A stretch of DNA of 25,954 bases from Clarireedia homoeocarpa (GCA_001465935.1 LNKV01000109.1:1-25954), one strand, 5' to 3'. Positions 1 to 11,904 are shown, counted from the first letter of the stretch. A program made the numbers and translations. The notes: generated by a model not told the origin, from the letters alone.

Positions 1-3000
1 ATAAATTATATTATATTTATTTTAATATTATAAAAGTTTTATTATAAACTAATTAATTTTTAAAATAATTTTAATTATAAAATTTATTTTTCTAATATAT
101 AAGAATTATAAATTAAACTTTTTTAAAATTATATAATCTATTTTTTTTTAAAAATCATCTATATTAAATTATTTATTTATAATTTATTTTATTAATATTA
201 ATATTTTTAATTTAGTTGATAAAGTAATTAGAAAAGTTTATAATATTATTATTTATTATAATTATAAATTTAATAAAAAAATTTTATTATAAATTAATTT
301 AAGTATAATGATTTAATAAATATAATAGTATAATTAAATAAAAATTAATTATATTATTATAAAATATTTCTTCTATTAATTAAATTATATTATATAAAGA
401 TAATATTAAAAATAAATCTTTTTTATAATAATTATCAAGTAAATATTATTATAAAAATTAAAATAATATAATATTAAAATAAAAAATAAAAAATTAGATT
501 TATATTTATATTTTAAATAATAAAATATTATTTAAAAGAATAATTATTATTATAATAATTATAAAGATTAAATTTAAAAATAATAAATTAAAGAAATTTA
601 AAAAGTTTAATTTTAAACTAATTATAATATTAAGATTATTTAATTATAATTAAATAAGTTTTAATAAAAAAAAATTAATTATATATAATAAAATTAAATA
701 ATTAAAAAAATATAAACTTTTATAAATTATAATATTAAGATAATATTAAATATTAAATATAAAATAAAATATAAATAAATAAATAATAAAAACTTAATTA
801 AATATTATATAAAATTTAAAATATAATTAACTTTATTAATAAATATTTATTATATTAAATATAAGAAATAATATAATTAAAATAAAAAATTTAAATAATT
901 ATAATAAGAATTATAAAAAAGAATATAATTAATTAAATTTATTAATAGTTATAAAATATATAAAATTAAAATATTAAAATAAAGTAATTAAATAAAAATA
1001 TATTAAAAAATTATAATTAAAAAAATAAATATTTATAAAATTTATAATAAAAAAAATATAAAAATTAAAAAATATAAATTTAATATTAAATCGAAATATA
1101 AAAATAAAGAAATTAAAAAATATATATAATAAGATTTTATAATAAAAGAAATATAAAAAAGAAAAAAAATATTATTAAAATATATAATAATTAATTTAAA
1201 TTTTAAATATATCTTATATTTATTTATTATTATTTTAAAACTTTTTTATAATTTCTTATTAATTTTTAGTAATTTTTATTATTATATATTAATTATTTTA
1301 ATTTTATAATAATAGTTTATTATAAAAATTATAATAAAATAATAAAAGATATTTAATATTATTAATTAGAAATAAAATATTTATAAAAATTTAAAAAAAA
1401 ATTATAAAAAAGAAATAATAATAAAAAATAATAAAAACTAATTATATTATTTAAAAAAAATTAATAAAAATTTATACTAAAAAAGAAAAAAAAATTGTAA
1501 AATATTTAAATAAAAATTAATAAAATAATTAAAAAAAAATTTAAAATTTTTAAAAATAATAAAAAAATAAAAAAACTTTAAAAATCTTAATTTATTTAAT
1601 TATTTATTAATTTTTTTTTTCTTTCAAAAATTAATATATTTTATATTAAAAATTTATTAAATTATAAAAATAAAATATATTAAAAAATAAAAAACTTTTT
1701 TATATAAATAATAAATAAAAAAAATATTAATATAAAAAAATTAATTATTATTTTATAAACTTTAAAAAAAATATTATAAAATATAAAAAATTAAAAAGAA
1801 AGAAATAAATAAAAAGAATTTTATATAAAAAAAATATATAATATATACAAAAATAATAATAAATAAAAATAATTAGAAATTAAATAAAATTTTATTATAT
1901 ATTAAAATAAAATAAAAATTAAATAAATTTTTTATTAAATTTATAATTTCTTTAAATAATATAAAATATATATTAAAAATTAAATAAAGTATTATATAAA
2001 GTTATATTTAAAATAAAATTTATTAATTATATTTTAATTATTAAAAAATAAAAATAATATTATATATTAAAAAATAAAGTTTTTAATTATTTTATAACAA
2101 ACTTTCAAATAATAAATAATAAAATAATTTATATTTATAATATTTATAATTTATAATTTTTTTTAAAAATTTAATTATTTTCTTATTTTATATAAATTTA
2201 ATATTCTTAATATAATTATAATTTTTATAATTTTATAATTAAAAGTTATAAACTTTAATATTAATTATATATTAAAAATATAATAATTATAATAAAAATA
2301 TCTTTATTAAAAAATATAAAGAATTTATAAATATATTTAATAAAAAGTAAATTAAAATATTTTTAAATTATTATATAATATAATATTAAATTAATTTAAA
2401 ATTAAATATAAACTTTTCTTTTATTTTTTTATATTTTTTATTAAATTTCGAATTATAAATTTTAAAGAAATATTTTAAAATTTATAAAAATAAATAATAA
2501 ATTTATTAATTAATTAATATTATATATATATTAATAATATTTATAATAAAGAAAAATAAAAGTTTCTAATTATATATTAATTATTATAAATTAAATAAAG
2601 TTATTATTAAGAATAAAATATTTTTACTTTTAATTAATAAGATATTAAATAAATTAAATTAAATTAAAGTTTAAAGATATTTATTATTAAATCTAAATTT
2701 AAAAAAATAATAAATAAAAGATAGTTTTTTAAATTAAAAAGAAATATTTTAAATTTATATTAATAAAATATTATTAAAATTAGTGAATATAATTTATATT
2801 ATTTATTTAAATAATATTTTAATTTCTTTAAAAAATAAAAATAAATATATTAATATAATATTAAAAGTTTTATAATAATTATATAAATTTAAATTATATA
2901 TAAATATTAAAAATTATAAATTTAATTTAAAGAAAATCAACTTTTTAAAATTTATAATTAAAATAAAAAATATATAAATAAAAGAAAAAATATATAATAA

Positions 3001-3290
3001 TAATTAAGAATAGTTATTTTTTATTAGTTATTATAATATATAAATATTCTTAAAATTTATTAACTTTTATAAATAATTTATTAAAAGATATTTATAAATA
3101 ATATAACTTTTATTTAATTTATTTAAAAGAAATCTTTGAAAAATTAAAAAATTTATTTATAATAATATTAATATTAAAGTATTTTAATATTATTAAATAT
3201 ATTTATTTAGAAATAAATATTTTAAAATTTATTATTATAATATAGATATAAAAGTTAATATTTACTAATTATAAATAACTACCTTTTAAG
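1..3290. repeat. AT-only isochore, probably RIP-degraded repeat DNA
   Basis: Almost all bases are A or T and no open reading frame of useful length exists on either strand. The few remaining C residues are mostly followed by T, and the few G residues are mostly preceded by A (CTT, TCT, AAG, TAG contexts). CpA, CpG and CpC are nearly gone. This is what extensive RIP of a transposon-rich block leaves behind in ascomycetes. The original element is not recognisable by eye. Composition becomes normal from about 3290 onward. Confidence 0.85.
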
Positions 3291-3330
3291 TCTAAAGTCC
3301 TTAGACTATTATATAACTAAGGTTATAATA

Positions 3331-3406
3331 GTAACTGACTAGGTAATAAGTAACCTACTAGGTAATAGGTGGCCCACTGGATAATAGGTAACCCACTGGG
3401 TAATAG
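3331..3406 (+). repeat. Four tandem 19-bp repeats at the isochore edge
   Basis: Four head-to-tail 19-bp units occupy 3331-3349, 3350-3368, 3369-3387 and 3388-3406. The last unit reads gtaacccactgggtaatag. The units nearest the A/T block have C-to-T or G-to-A type changes relative to the inner ones, for example cctactagg against cccactggg. The decay is graded towards the isochore. Confidence 0.85.
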
Positions 3407-3412
3407 GCCGGC

Positions 3413-3510
3413 TTTTCATTTTCTCAGCCTACCCAGTGGGGCCCCAAAGGGTCAGCAGCCCGCCCATTGGGGCCCCGCCCACCGGGCTTCTGCCGCAGCC
3501 TAATATCTGA
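3413..3510 (+). repeat. GC-rich dispersed repeat, left copy (inverted partner at 17107-17182)
   Basis: The stretch from ttcattttctcagcc to ttctgccgcagcct is nearly identical to the reverse complement of 17107-17182. The left copy has about 17 extra bases (a second gcccrccyrggg-type unit) and a few substitutions. It contains several cccactggg/cccagtggg half-palindromes, also seen in the adjacent 19-bp tandem repeats, so both probably belong to one repeat family. No coding capacity is visible. Confidence 0.8.
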
Positions 3511-3559
3511 GCCCCTCAGTTCGCGTAACTTCTAATTAGTCCCCGGTTGCCCCTGGCCC

Positions 3560-3587
3560 CCTCGGCAGTCCCTCGGCAGTCCCTCGG
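3560..3587 (+). promoter_or_regulatory. Triple CCTCGG box, 11-bp spacing, upstream of the SDR gene
   Basis: CCTCGG occurs at 3560-3565, 3571-3576 and 3582-3587, each 11 bp apart, about one helical turn. A fourth copy lies at 3799-3804. CCTCGG is the known core site of the FarA/FarB/CTF1 class of Zn2Cys6 regulators, and such a regulator is encoded at 9141-11904. The array begins about 530 bp before the SDR start codon. That it is a functional operator is inference. It could instead be the subterminal repeats of a lost transposon. The rest of 3511-4090 holds no gene that I can support. Confidence 0.5.
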
Positions 3588-4090
3588 TATCGTGCGAATC
3601 TACCAGTGTAGTACTGTAGGATGCAAGAAGTTTGAATCCACGCGCAAGTACCCGCCTCCTTGCGGATCTAATCAGCAACTATCTTTTCGCTCTGTTTGTG
3701 CCTAATCAAGTTAGCTAGTTGCCTACCTGGGATAGATATCTGCCCGGTATAGCTAGTCAGGCTTCTGACAGAACTAGAGCGACAAGGCAGATACTTCTCC
3801 TCGGACTCAAACTTATTGCACCTCGTTGTAGCGTACGCATTGCCGATTGTCCCCGGACAAGCAGGTTGGCATGGCGTAGGAATGGAAAGCTTCGATGGTT
3901 GTGTTTCTAATCCTTGCGTCATCAGCGTCGGATGGTATTTATACCTAGGTACGCGATCTCATCTTACTTAAAGTATTTGACTTGCCATTGACCAAACCTT
4001 ACCGTTGCCCTTTTGCATTCTCAATATTGAAACAAAACTTCCCTCCTGATCAAGTATCAGAATCAATACCAGAGAGCGTTGTTGGTACCC

Positions 4091-5173
4091 ATGGAGCAAC
4101 AGATCCTGTCCAAGGCCATTGAGCTGGCCAAAAACCCCAAAGTTCAAATCTCTGCTGGAGTTTTCCTTGCCCTCAAGTCGCTGCAACACTTGAGCGCTTG
4201 GTACACCAAGAGAAGGGTCAACAACCATGTTCGCGACCCTTCATGGAATTGGAGCCGTGAAATCGTGCTTGTCACTGGAGGAAGCAGTGGAATCGGAGCT
4301 GCCGTGGTTTCGAGGTTTGCGGAAAAGCGTACCAAGGTCTTGATCTTGGATCGAAACCCACCCTCTACGAAGTTGCGTGAGTCCTCATTGTGTGGCGATT
4401 CCTACGTTGCATTACATGTTGCATTACAGCACTCCAAAGATAACGAAACGCTGACTTCATTCAGCCGCGAATACGTATTTCTACCAGGTCGACCTCACGG
4501 ATTCCGAAGCCATATCATCAGTCGTTGATCGTATCAGAGCCGATCATGGCAACCCGACCGTCCTCATCAATAACGCTGGGATGGCAAATGTGGTACCTCT
4601 GCTGGAGTTGCCAGAGGATAGCCTAAAGAGGGTCTTCAATCTGAACATCATCGCTCCCATACTCCTTACCCAGCAGTTCCTCCCCAACATGGTGAAGCAC
4701 AACCACGGTCACATTGTCAACGTTGCTAGCCAAGCTTCTTTTGCCACGCAAGCGTTGAATGTGGACTACGGCTGCACCAAGGCTGCCGTACTCTCTTTCC
4801 ACGAAGGCCTTAGCCAGGAGCTAAGACACATCTACAAGGCCCCCCGTGTTCGAACCAGGTCAGTCACTTCCTTTTAGTTCTGTACAAACTCCTTCTCACG
4901 TTTCGTAGTGTTGTACATCCCACCTGGGTTAGGACGCCCATGATAGCAGAGCTTGTAGAAGGGGGAAGGTTGAAGGATACGACTGTGACACCTGAAGATG
5001 TGGCCGATGGGATTGTCAACCAGGTCCTTTCTGGCTTTGGTTCGCAGATTATTGTGCCTTCGAGCTTGGGTTGGACTTCTATGATACGAGGATTTCCGGG
5101 CTGGCTTCAAGAGTCGTTGCGAGATACGGTCACGCTCATTCTGATGAATGCCCGTGGCACTGCGCCCAAATGA
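4091..5173 (+). CDS. Short-chain dehydrogenase/reductase (classical SDR, retinol/17-beta-HSD-like)
   Basis: Three exons, 4091-4376, 4465-4858 and 4909-5173, join in frame to give 314 residues. The cofactor-binding motif TGGSSGIG is at about residues 62-69, the NNAG motif at 131-134, the catalytic Ser at about 184 (NVASQ) and the YxxxK pair as Tyr197 and Lys201 (YGCTK). After the second intron the chain continues as VVHPTWVRTPM, the usual SDR region after the sixth beta strand. The first about 55 residues precede the Rossmann fold and include a hydrophobic stretch (about 19-30), suggesting membrane association. This layout resembles fungal SDRs related to retinol and hydroxysteroid dehydrogenases, which oxidise alcohols or reduce ketones with NAD(P). 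The start is the first ATG in frame; the frame upstream, at 4079, offers only a TTG. Four CCTCGG sites lie upstream. The substrate is unknown; a role feeding the BVMO with a ketone is inference. Confidence 0.9.
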
Positions 5174-5769
5174 GGCAGTATCATAGGCAGTATCATATTT
5201 AAATTTGAGTCACTAGTTTAGGAGCCGAAATCTGATTCCTGTGCTTTCTGTTGCATAAAGGTATTATAGAAGCTTGACCCTTCTAGTCTAATATGCCCGT
5301 CCATAGGCTTCGAAGCAAAGAATAACCAAGCTGTGAGTGATGATCAAGCCCGATACCTGCTTCTAGATGCATATGCCTTCCTGGAAAGCGATGTCAGTTG
5401 TTTTGTCTTGTATTCTGTTGAAATTTAGTAAATGCTAGTAGCGGATGGTCGATTTATTAACGAAATGATTCCAAGTAGAAGGGCAACCAGTCACTTGGTA
5501 TTGCTGGCTGAGCATCATGGTGCCTTGATGGAAGACGAAGGATAAAACTTGGTCCTCGGCAACAGGTGGACGCTATGACGAAAGCAATTCAGAGAGCCAA
5601 AAACAACTCAAAAAGCACCAATTTCTAGTAGTGAACAGGAACTAGCTACACCATAAAGACCGGCAATCAACCACAGCAGCTAGCCGAAAATACTTAAAGA
5701 TGAAAACCGATCAAGCAGCCACTGAAAGCACCCAGTCTTATCGTTATACATCTCCATAGCCCCTCCTTC
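5174..5769. other. Convergent intergenic region between the SDR and MFS genes
   Basis: This is the shared 3' region of two convergent genes. Directly after the SDR stop there is a perfect 12-bp tandem duplication (ggcagtatcata at 5174-5185 and 5186-5197). One CCTCGG lies at 5554-5559, away from any start codon. I see no further gene. Confidence 0.6.
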
Positions 5770-8017
5770 TTAACCCATGCTCTCCCTGTGCATCTTCGAG
5801 AGAGCTGTGGTGCTGAGCCATCGTCGGGACAATTTTCCAAAAATAAGGAAGACAAAAACAAACAGATTGTTAATAGTGATTGCGCCACAGAAGATGCCTG
5901 CAAACACTTTGACGAAACCGTAGGCCTGGACCCAGTCGATGACTTTATAACCGAAGGCAAACGAGATTGACTGTTTGCCAATGTTCATCGCAATCAACAT
6001 CTCGGGGATATTGGCTTCGTAAGAGTCCATGGCGTATGCGAGCGTGTAGGTAAGATAGAAGAAAGCTCCTGTACAAGTTAGGTTAGTGCTTGAGCCGGAG
6101 GCTGTTCCTTCTTACATACCGAATTGGAACATCCCCACAGCAAAGACAAGTCCAAACCAGTGCAAGTGATTTCCTGCAGTATATCCATAGAGAATAAGTG
6201 CTGCTGGGGAGACGAAAAAGACAACCACGAGACTCCAAAGACGATTCTCGGCTTCGTGAATGTTGTTGTTCTTACGGGTGAGCCGAGCAGCGAATCGATC
6301 GGGCAGGGTGCTAAGGGGCGCTGCTGCTAGCAAATAACCAATGAGGGCCGAGAATGCAACGAGGCCGGTATTCTCCTGGTTTCGTAGTTAGTATCCAGCC
6401 ATTCGTTCAAGAAGCAGAAGAAAGCAGAGAGTTCACTCAGGGGTATCTTACAATCGGCCAGGAGTAGGGAGGAGCGGCTACAATGATGGGGAAAGTAGCA
6501 GTGAAGGCGAGAGCAGTCAGTCCAATAATCATTCCTACATTAAGTCAGCCGAATCTATGCCTATGGTTCTGAGGCACTGGTTACCGTAGGTAGAGCAAAC
6601 CCAGAAGACAGCAGGAACGACGAGGTAAGTAAAGGATCGGATCTGGGAGTATTTCGTAAGTGACTAGTCTATGCCGCAACACTCGCTATCATGATCGCGT
6701 AGTCGGAGCTTCAATGAGTCTTACCATCATCATGAGTACCGGAGTATTTGGGTCCGTCTTTCCAAAGATCTTGAACTGCTCTAGATAGGACTTTCTTGGT
6801 GGAACTGTTACGGACTTCTCGAGCCTTGTTTCTGTGCACTCCGAACTTGCTTGGCGCTCGTCCTTCCCCGGCTCTGCGTCAACCTTTGCTTGTTCGGGAG
6901 GTGCATGAGCAGGGCGTTCCTCAAGGTACATTGTTTCCTCGAAAAAGGCGAGAGTGCCAAGGAAGAGGACACATCCGATAGCAAATTCTATCCAGAAGAA
7001 TAGGTTGTATGACAATCCACTGGACAACATGTAACTAGCAGCAGTAGCACTCAAAGATCCAGTTGCAAGTGCAACTTTTGGACGGAGATGTCAGCCGTGG
7101 TTCGCGCTTTGGAGATCAAGCTGGATGACTCAAGGGGATAGCAATACTAACAAGTATACCAGCCAAGCGCCTTTCCTCGTTCGTGAAAAAAGAAGACATC
7201 AGCCACAGCTTGCGCGGGCAACGCTTCGCAAACGGATGAACCGAAAGCGTGAACCAGTCGGAAACCCATCAGGGAATCGTAAGAATTGGAAAGAGCACAG
7301 CCGAGGAGACCGACACAATACTATTAGGTTTGTTAGTTTTAATATCTTCCTAGTACATTCGGAGGATTCCGACTCACGATAATGATCGACAATAGCATAG
7401 TTGGTCTGCGGCCGATCTTATGGTACATGGGAACGAAAATGAGGGAGCCTGCTCAGAACAAAGACCAAAGCCCTGATATTAGCAATGGTCACCAACTTCA
7501 ATAGAGTCCTCTTACCGAAGCCGAAGAGAAGATTTGGGTAAGTCACCAGCTGCGATGTCTCGCTGGGTGTTCTACCAAACAGCTCAGCGAGGAAGTTGAC
7601 ATAGACACTTGGGCCAAGCAAAGCACCATTAGCTAGAAACGAATATGCAGCGACGAGGAACAGAATGGTGTTCTTCTTTCTTCGGGTCCACTAATAGACA
7701 GAGGTTGCTGCTGTCAGCAGATGTCGTCGTTGGAATTTGGCAAGGAATGATACCTACGTTCAGCGGATCATTGGGATCGTCAGAGGGAGTTGGTGTTAAA
7801 GAAAGACCGTAGGCAGTTTTACTCTCGTCTAGATGTCCGTTGATGTGAGATTCTACATCAGGAATGTTGAAGAGGGATTCATACCTAAGACTGTCATGTC
7901 GACGGTGCCAGGCACCTTCGGCTCTTCCCCCATGCCACTGTGTTATATCAGATTCAGACTTTGCTTTCGGGAGGCATGATTAGATGCGTACCCTTTGTCC
8001 TCATGTTGCTGATGCAT
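5770..8017 (-). CDS. Major facilitator superfamily transporter, DHA1-like
   Basis: Eleven exons read in frame: 8017-7992, 7937-7885, 7828-7758, 7690-7516, 7448-7378, 7320-7152, 7074-6725, 6642-6585, 6534-6452, 6375-6120 and 6068-5770, giving 536 residues. The soluble N-terminus ends in the motif SDDPNDPLNW, typical of fungal MFS drug/organic-compound transporters. Membrane helices start with the NTILFLVAAYSF region. The loop 2-3 signature appears as KIGRRPTM (about residues 119-126). A charged cytoplasmic loop (about 234-308, rich in E, K, P) separates two six-helix halves, and NENT-type ENTGL opens a C-terminal helix bundle. No frame break is visible. The third exon boundary was chosen at 7828; an acceptor at 7852 would make a 32-nt intron, too short. 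It probably moves the cluster's substrate or product across the plasma membrane; which one, and the direction, cannot be told. Confidence 0.88.
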
Positions 8018-9140
8018 CTTGGTATATAGTGTTGACTCCTTGGTTAGATGGCAGTTTCTTTACTCAATAGAAAGAGCTCAAGACCAGATGATATTGCTTT
8101 TCTATATAGATAACGAGATACACGCATGAGACGCTTCGAGTCGCTTATGCATTCACTTCTCTTGGTGTGACCGGCTCCCTGTCTCGTTGCCAGGGAGACT
8201 CGTCACTAACGTTCGTGACTTACCAATCATGTTGTTGTAGAGGATTGGGGAGGTGAAGTTTGAGTGACTCCAGGATACTTGGCGCTTCCCCACGATATTG
8301 ATACTGTACCGTTACACATCTAGGTAGTGATGACGACTCGTGGGACTACTATGGCCCCCCAAGAACAAAGGTTATTTGGTGGGTTTTGCCACAGAGGGTA
8401 TAAACAGGGAGGTTTAACCACTCAAAATCGATGGATTATGTCCGAAGTTGAAAAACCACGTAAACCTTTGATTCCGAGGTATCTTCGGACCCAATTCATC
8501 GATTTCGAGTGGTTAAAACCCCTTGTCTGTCCCCTGGTTACTTCAGTAGCGAAACCCATCAAATAACCTTTGTTCTTGGGGGACCATAGTAGAATGGTCC
8601 CTGCTGCCGAGGGCGTCGAGGGGTGTGATGCCTGAAACAGCATAGCTACCGAGGCAGCTTTCCCTTTTCCGGTATAGTATGCCCCCGCGACGATCAATGG
8701 TCGGCAACACGGATGCTTTGCCTGCCATGATGATCGCTCGGAAGTCATCCCTGGTATGCCAACGGCTTGCTTGTCACTTCCACCATTCATTGAGTCATCG
8801 AATGGTTTATAGTTCATACATTGGATACTCAAAAGTCGGAACGGAACGCGGGGAAAGAACTCAAACTTCCGGGCTGAGCAAAGGGGCAACACAGTAATTG
8901 CCTTGTAGTGTATTCAAGTACCAAGGTACATGGTAGATGGAACTGGACATCAAACATGGCATGGTATAGACTTCAGAATGCATCGGTATTCAAGATTATT
9001 CAGGATTCCCAACGTTAATTCGATTACGGGGTACTATAAACCATGGGGACTCTTCCTCGGTTTCATGCCATCCACGTACCAGGACGACTGTGATCAAAGG
9101 GCCATCAAGCAGCAGATTGACCCATGCTTAAACTATTCGT
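8018..9140. promoter_or_regulatory. MFS upstream region with distal CCGAGG/CCTCGG sites
   Basis: This gap lies between the MFS start and the 3' end of the regulator gene. It holds the MITE-like element and CCGAGG at 8607-8612 and 8649-8654, with CCTCGG at 9055-9060. All lie at least 450 bp from the MFS start codon, so their role for that gene is less sure than for the SDR or hydrolase/BVMO promoters. A small hairpin (ctccctg/cagggag, 8175-8181 and 8191-8197) lies closer to the gene. No gene is supported here; the open frames crossing it run through the inverted repeat. Confidence 0.4.
8349..8589. mobile_element. 241-bp foldback/MITE-like element flanked by TA
   Basis: The outer arms ctatggccccccaagaac and the reverse complement of gttcttgggggaccatag are near-identical and continue for about 50 bp with scattered mismatches. 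Inner arms (ttaaccactcaaaatcgat against the complement of 8498-8525) are also paired, so almost the whole element is a long imperfect palindrome. TA lies immediately outside each end (8347-8348 and 8590-8591), as expected for a Tc1/mariner-type target duplication. There is no transposase. One CCGAGG (8474-8479) lies in the loop region. Confidence 0.75.
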
Positions 9141-11904
9141 TCAAGCTGGAATTCTTTCTGCTGCTTTGTCGAAGTCATTCTCGAAAAGCATCATGTCATC
9201 CCAAGACGGTTCAACTAATGTATCCGCCAGGCCCAAAAGCCGGTCCAGATCAGATCCACTTCCTTCACTTGATCCGTCCAAATGCTGGCAAACGTCAAGT
9301 TTGTCTCTGGATTCAAGCGACGCCCGTTGCGTCTTGTCAAGTCCATTGCGGAGACACAGTGGGAAATCCTGATCTTCGGGAAGTTTTCCCCTGCTAATAC
9401 ACAAATCAACAGTCCATGTAAGTCTCAGATACGTGTCTGGATACTTCATGAGGATGTGACCCCAATCTGTGACGGCCTCTCGGTCTGATTGTGCTAATCG
9501 TTGATTGTAGGCTTGTGCAAGGTCCGCAGTATGCTTGGCCGTTTCCTTGACCCAATCCACTCCATAGTAATGAGGCAAAAATGCATCGGTTGCCTCTATC
9601 AAAACATCGAGCCGGCTTTGATTGAATACTGGATCAATCTCTAAACATCGGTTTATGTGATCCAAGGCTAATTCCCGCCTGAGAGATGATAGACGCGCCG
9701 TGATAAGTTGGAGGGCTAGAGGAGTAGCGATACAAGCCAGTCTGTGTCAGTTATAGTCAGTATACTAGTGCAAGATCTCGCAGAAAAGTGATCAGGTAGA
9801 CTCACGCTGCGATTGGGAGAGAATTCGTTAGGCGATAACATGTGAGTGCTCCAACGCATTTCGTCAACCCGAGCGTAGAGCACTCGACGTCGCGACAAAT
9901 ATCACCACTTTGAATAGCTATATCCTCCGTAACTGGATGCGTTGTAGACGACCTCGCTCTGGATAATTGATTGAAAACTCTATAATTGCACAGAGTGATG
10001 CAAGCGGTGCTTGTGTCTGTCAGTGTGAAGGCCGCCAAGACTGAATAGGGGAATGGAAATCAAGAACTTACTGGTAATAGATATACATAAGGTTTGTGTA
10101 CAGGATGATACTGTTGGCTGGGTCCCTTATATCAATATGCCGCTCTCGGTCTTGACCGTCAAAGAGAGGAAAATCGACGGTTGCCGACTCATACCAGGCT
10201 CTAAGTAGACGCCAGCATTTCTGAATCTGGGTATCACTCCCTTGAGTCGTTTCAGGCTTTATCTCAACTTTGGACTCAAAGGGAAATGCAATGGATAGTA
10301 CATCCGTCAATATGAGTACCAGGTCCAAGAATTTGGCAAACAGAATGACGTGCCGACGTTTGATCGCAGGCGCAAAGACTCTTGAACGATGTATCTCTGT
10401 CTGGAGATCGTTAAAACCTAGTGGCACATAGGCATCCAAGTCAAACAAATCAGGTGTGATTTGAAGACGGAATCGTGTACAGAGAGGTGAAACCCTGTCC
10501 AAAATAATGCAGCACCACCAGAGTCGGCGGACAGATCTGAAGTAGCGTTTTTGTGCGGAAGAAGCCAAGTTAGACAAGTCGGCCACCGTCCCGTAGCGAT
10601 GTGCATTGATGTATTCAGCATGGCGAAGAGCGAGACGATGCCAGTTTCTCCAAGGATTAGGGGATGTGTTGGCGGGAAAGTTTGGGACCCAGCTCATCAA
10701 CAACAATGCTGCTTGTGCGAGGGGTAAATGCGCGGATTCAATTTCATGGTCGTATAGTAGCTATGTCTCCCAGTCAGACTCGCCTTGTTGGGTAATCATT
10801 GGAAAGCTAACCTTTGTTTTACGATAGAGCTGGGCACGGGCAGTACGGACGTCAGAATATCCTAACCGTGTAAGGTATTCAAGAGGCACAAACTAGACAT
10901 ACAGTCAGTAAACGAGACATGGTGGAAAATCACAAAGTATGGCATCGGCTCACATTGCAACTGGCAAAAAGTATGGCATGTAAGACAACGAGCGACATTG
11001 TGTCTTTGGCGAGGGATTGATTTGACTGGGAATACATGTCCCAAAAGTCTCCCTCGTTAATTAATGGGAGGAAGACATGGACATGTGTAAAGTACATGGA
11101 CATGAAAACGTCAAGAATCGGGGGTGTCGGCACATGAAGACAACCTTGAGCCTCTAGATAGCTGACATCTTGATGTGGAATTGCGTGAATGTTGCCAGCT
11201 GTCAGAAATCGATAATGTGAGTATATAACTAGCCCTCTGTCCGCCTTCAGCGGTCTCTCCAAGGGTGATGCCGCCGACCCCATTGGCAAGAAGGCTCTCA
11301 TATCATTCTGAGAGACGTTGACTGGTAATATGTCAGCATAATACTCCTTTATGGGAAAGTTGAGTAGTTGTATACCAAACCAACTTGACAGATTTGGCTG
11401 CTCCCGAGAAGAAGAGAACCCGTAGGGCTCTTTAGGTGTTGGACGTAGAACAGCGTTGAAGTCTAGAGAGTCCATATATCCTGAGTGCCCTGAGCTAGCA
11501 ATCTCTGCTGGCTGAAAGAGGTCAAGGGCGCCTGCTGTTTCGGATACCAACATCGGATCGATAAGGTCATTGTTCTTGGTTGCTGCTGACTTGGGCGCGC
11601 TGTTCTTGGCAAATATTGAATCGTTGGTTTGTTGTGAGGCTCGCTTTTTCCCTTTAGGGTCAATCTGACTCCTGTAATTGAACGTCAATGTTGATTTGAA
11701 GAATAAGGGAGTGGTAACTACTTACCAAATGGCCATGCCTTCGGGTATAAGGCATTGCTTCTCATCCAGGGAGCAATTTGTGCAAGGTTGGCCATGTAAA
11801 GCGACGTCGCATCGGACTTTTCTGGATCTACATTTGAGACATGCTTGTATAGAGCGCTTTCGCGGAGGTTTCGACCGTGGTGCCGAGTGTTGTGGAGAAG
11901 CCAT
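9141..11904 (-). CDS. Zn2Cys6 transcription factor, CTF1/Far-like
   Basis: Six exons, 11904-11726, 11671-10954, 10892-10812, 10760-10072, 10009-9806 and 9741-9141, give 823 residues. The zinc cluster is C22-x2-C25-x6-C32-x8-C41-x2-C44-x6-C51 with a basic flank (RSKPPRKR). The wording RKVRCDV..G.PCTNC.LD recalls fungal cutinase transcription factor 1 beta and FarA-type proteins. The middle region carries the fungal-specific transcription factor domain (about 250-560), with blocks such as MYFTHVHVFLPLI, RRLWWCCIILDR and YYHTACITLCNY. The fifth exon was started after an AAG acceptor at 10010, because CAG alternatives break the frame. I chose the ATG at 11904; an in-frame ATG about 24 codons upstream is possible. 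CTF1/FarA/FarB proteins activate fatty-acid, lipid or cutin catabolic genes through CCTCGG. Clustered CCTCGG sites next to neighbouring genes suggest this is the local activator. No site is seen in its own promoter. Confidence 0.88.

Noticed and set aside
1..3290. Mitochondrial origin of the AT-only DNA
   Set aside because: No mitochondrial genes, tRNAs or long open frames are visible, and it passes through decaying repeats into spliceosomal-intron genes.
3331..3406. CRISPR-like or telomere-like array
   Set aside because: Units are directly adjacent without spacers, in a eukaryotic-type genome, and do not match a fungal telomere repeat.
4079..4090. Upstream start for the SDR four codons earlier
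   Set aside because: The codon at 4079 is TTG, not ATG; 4091 is the first ATG in frame and has a reasonable context.
7853..7884. A 32-nt intron in the MFS gene (acceptor at 7853)
   Set aside because: It keeps the frame but is below the usual minimum intron size. The acceptor at 7829 gives a 56-nt intron, also in frame, and a more family-like N-terminus.
8422..8892. Open frame of 156 codons on the minus strand
   Set aside because: It runs through the MITE-like inverted repeat and non-coding DNA, with no domain signature; a chance frame.
8930..9397. Open frame of 155 codons on the plus strand
   Set aside because: Its right part is antisense to the last exon of the CTF1-like regulator and the left part has no protein-like features.
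9980..10071. Longer 92-nt intron in the CTF1-like regulator with a TAG acceptor
   Set aside because: It is in frame but would remove the conserved-looking YYHTACITLCNY block; the 62-nt intron ending AAG with a CTGAC branch site close upstream fits better.
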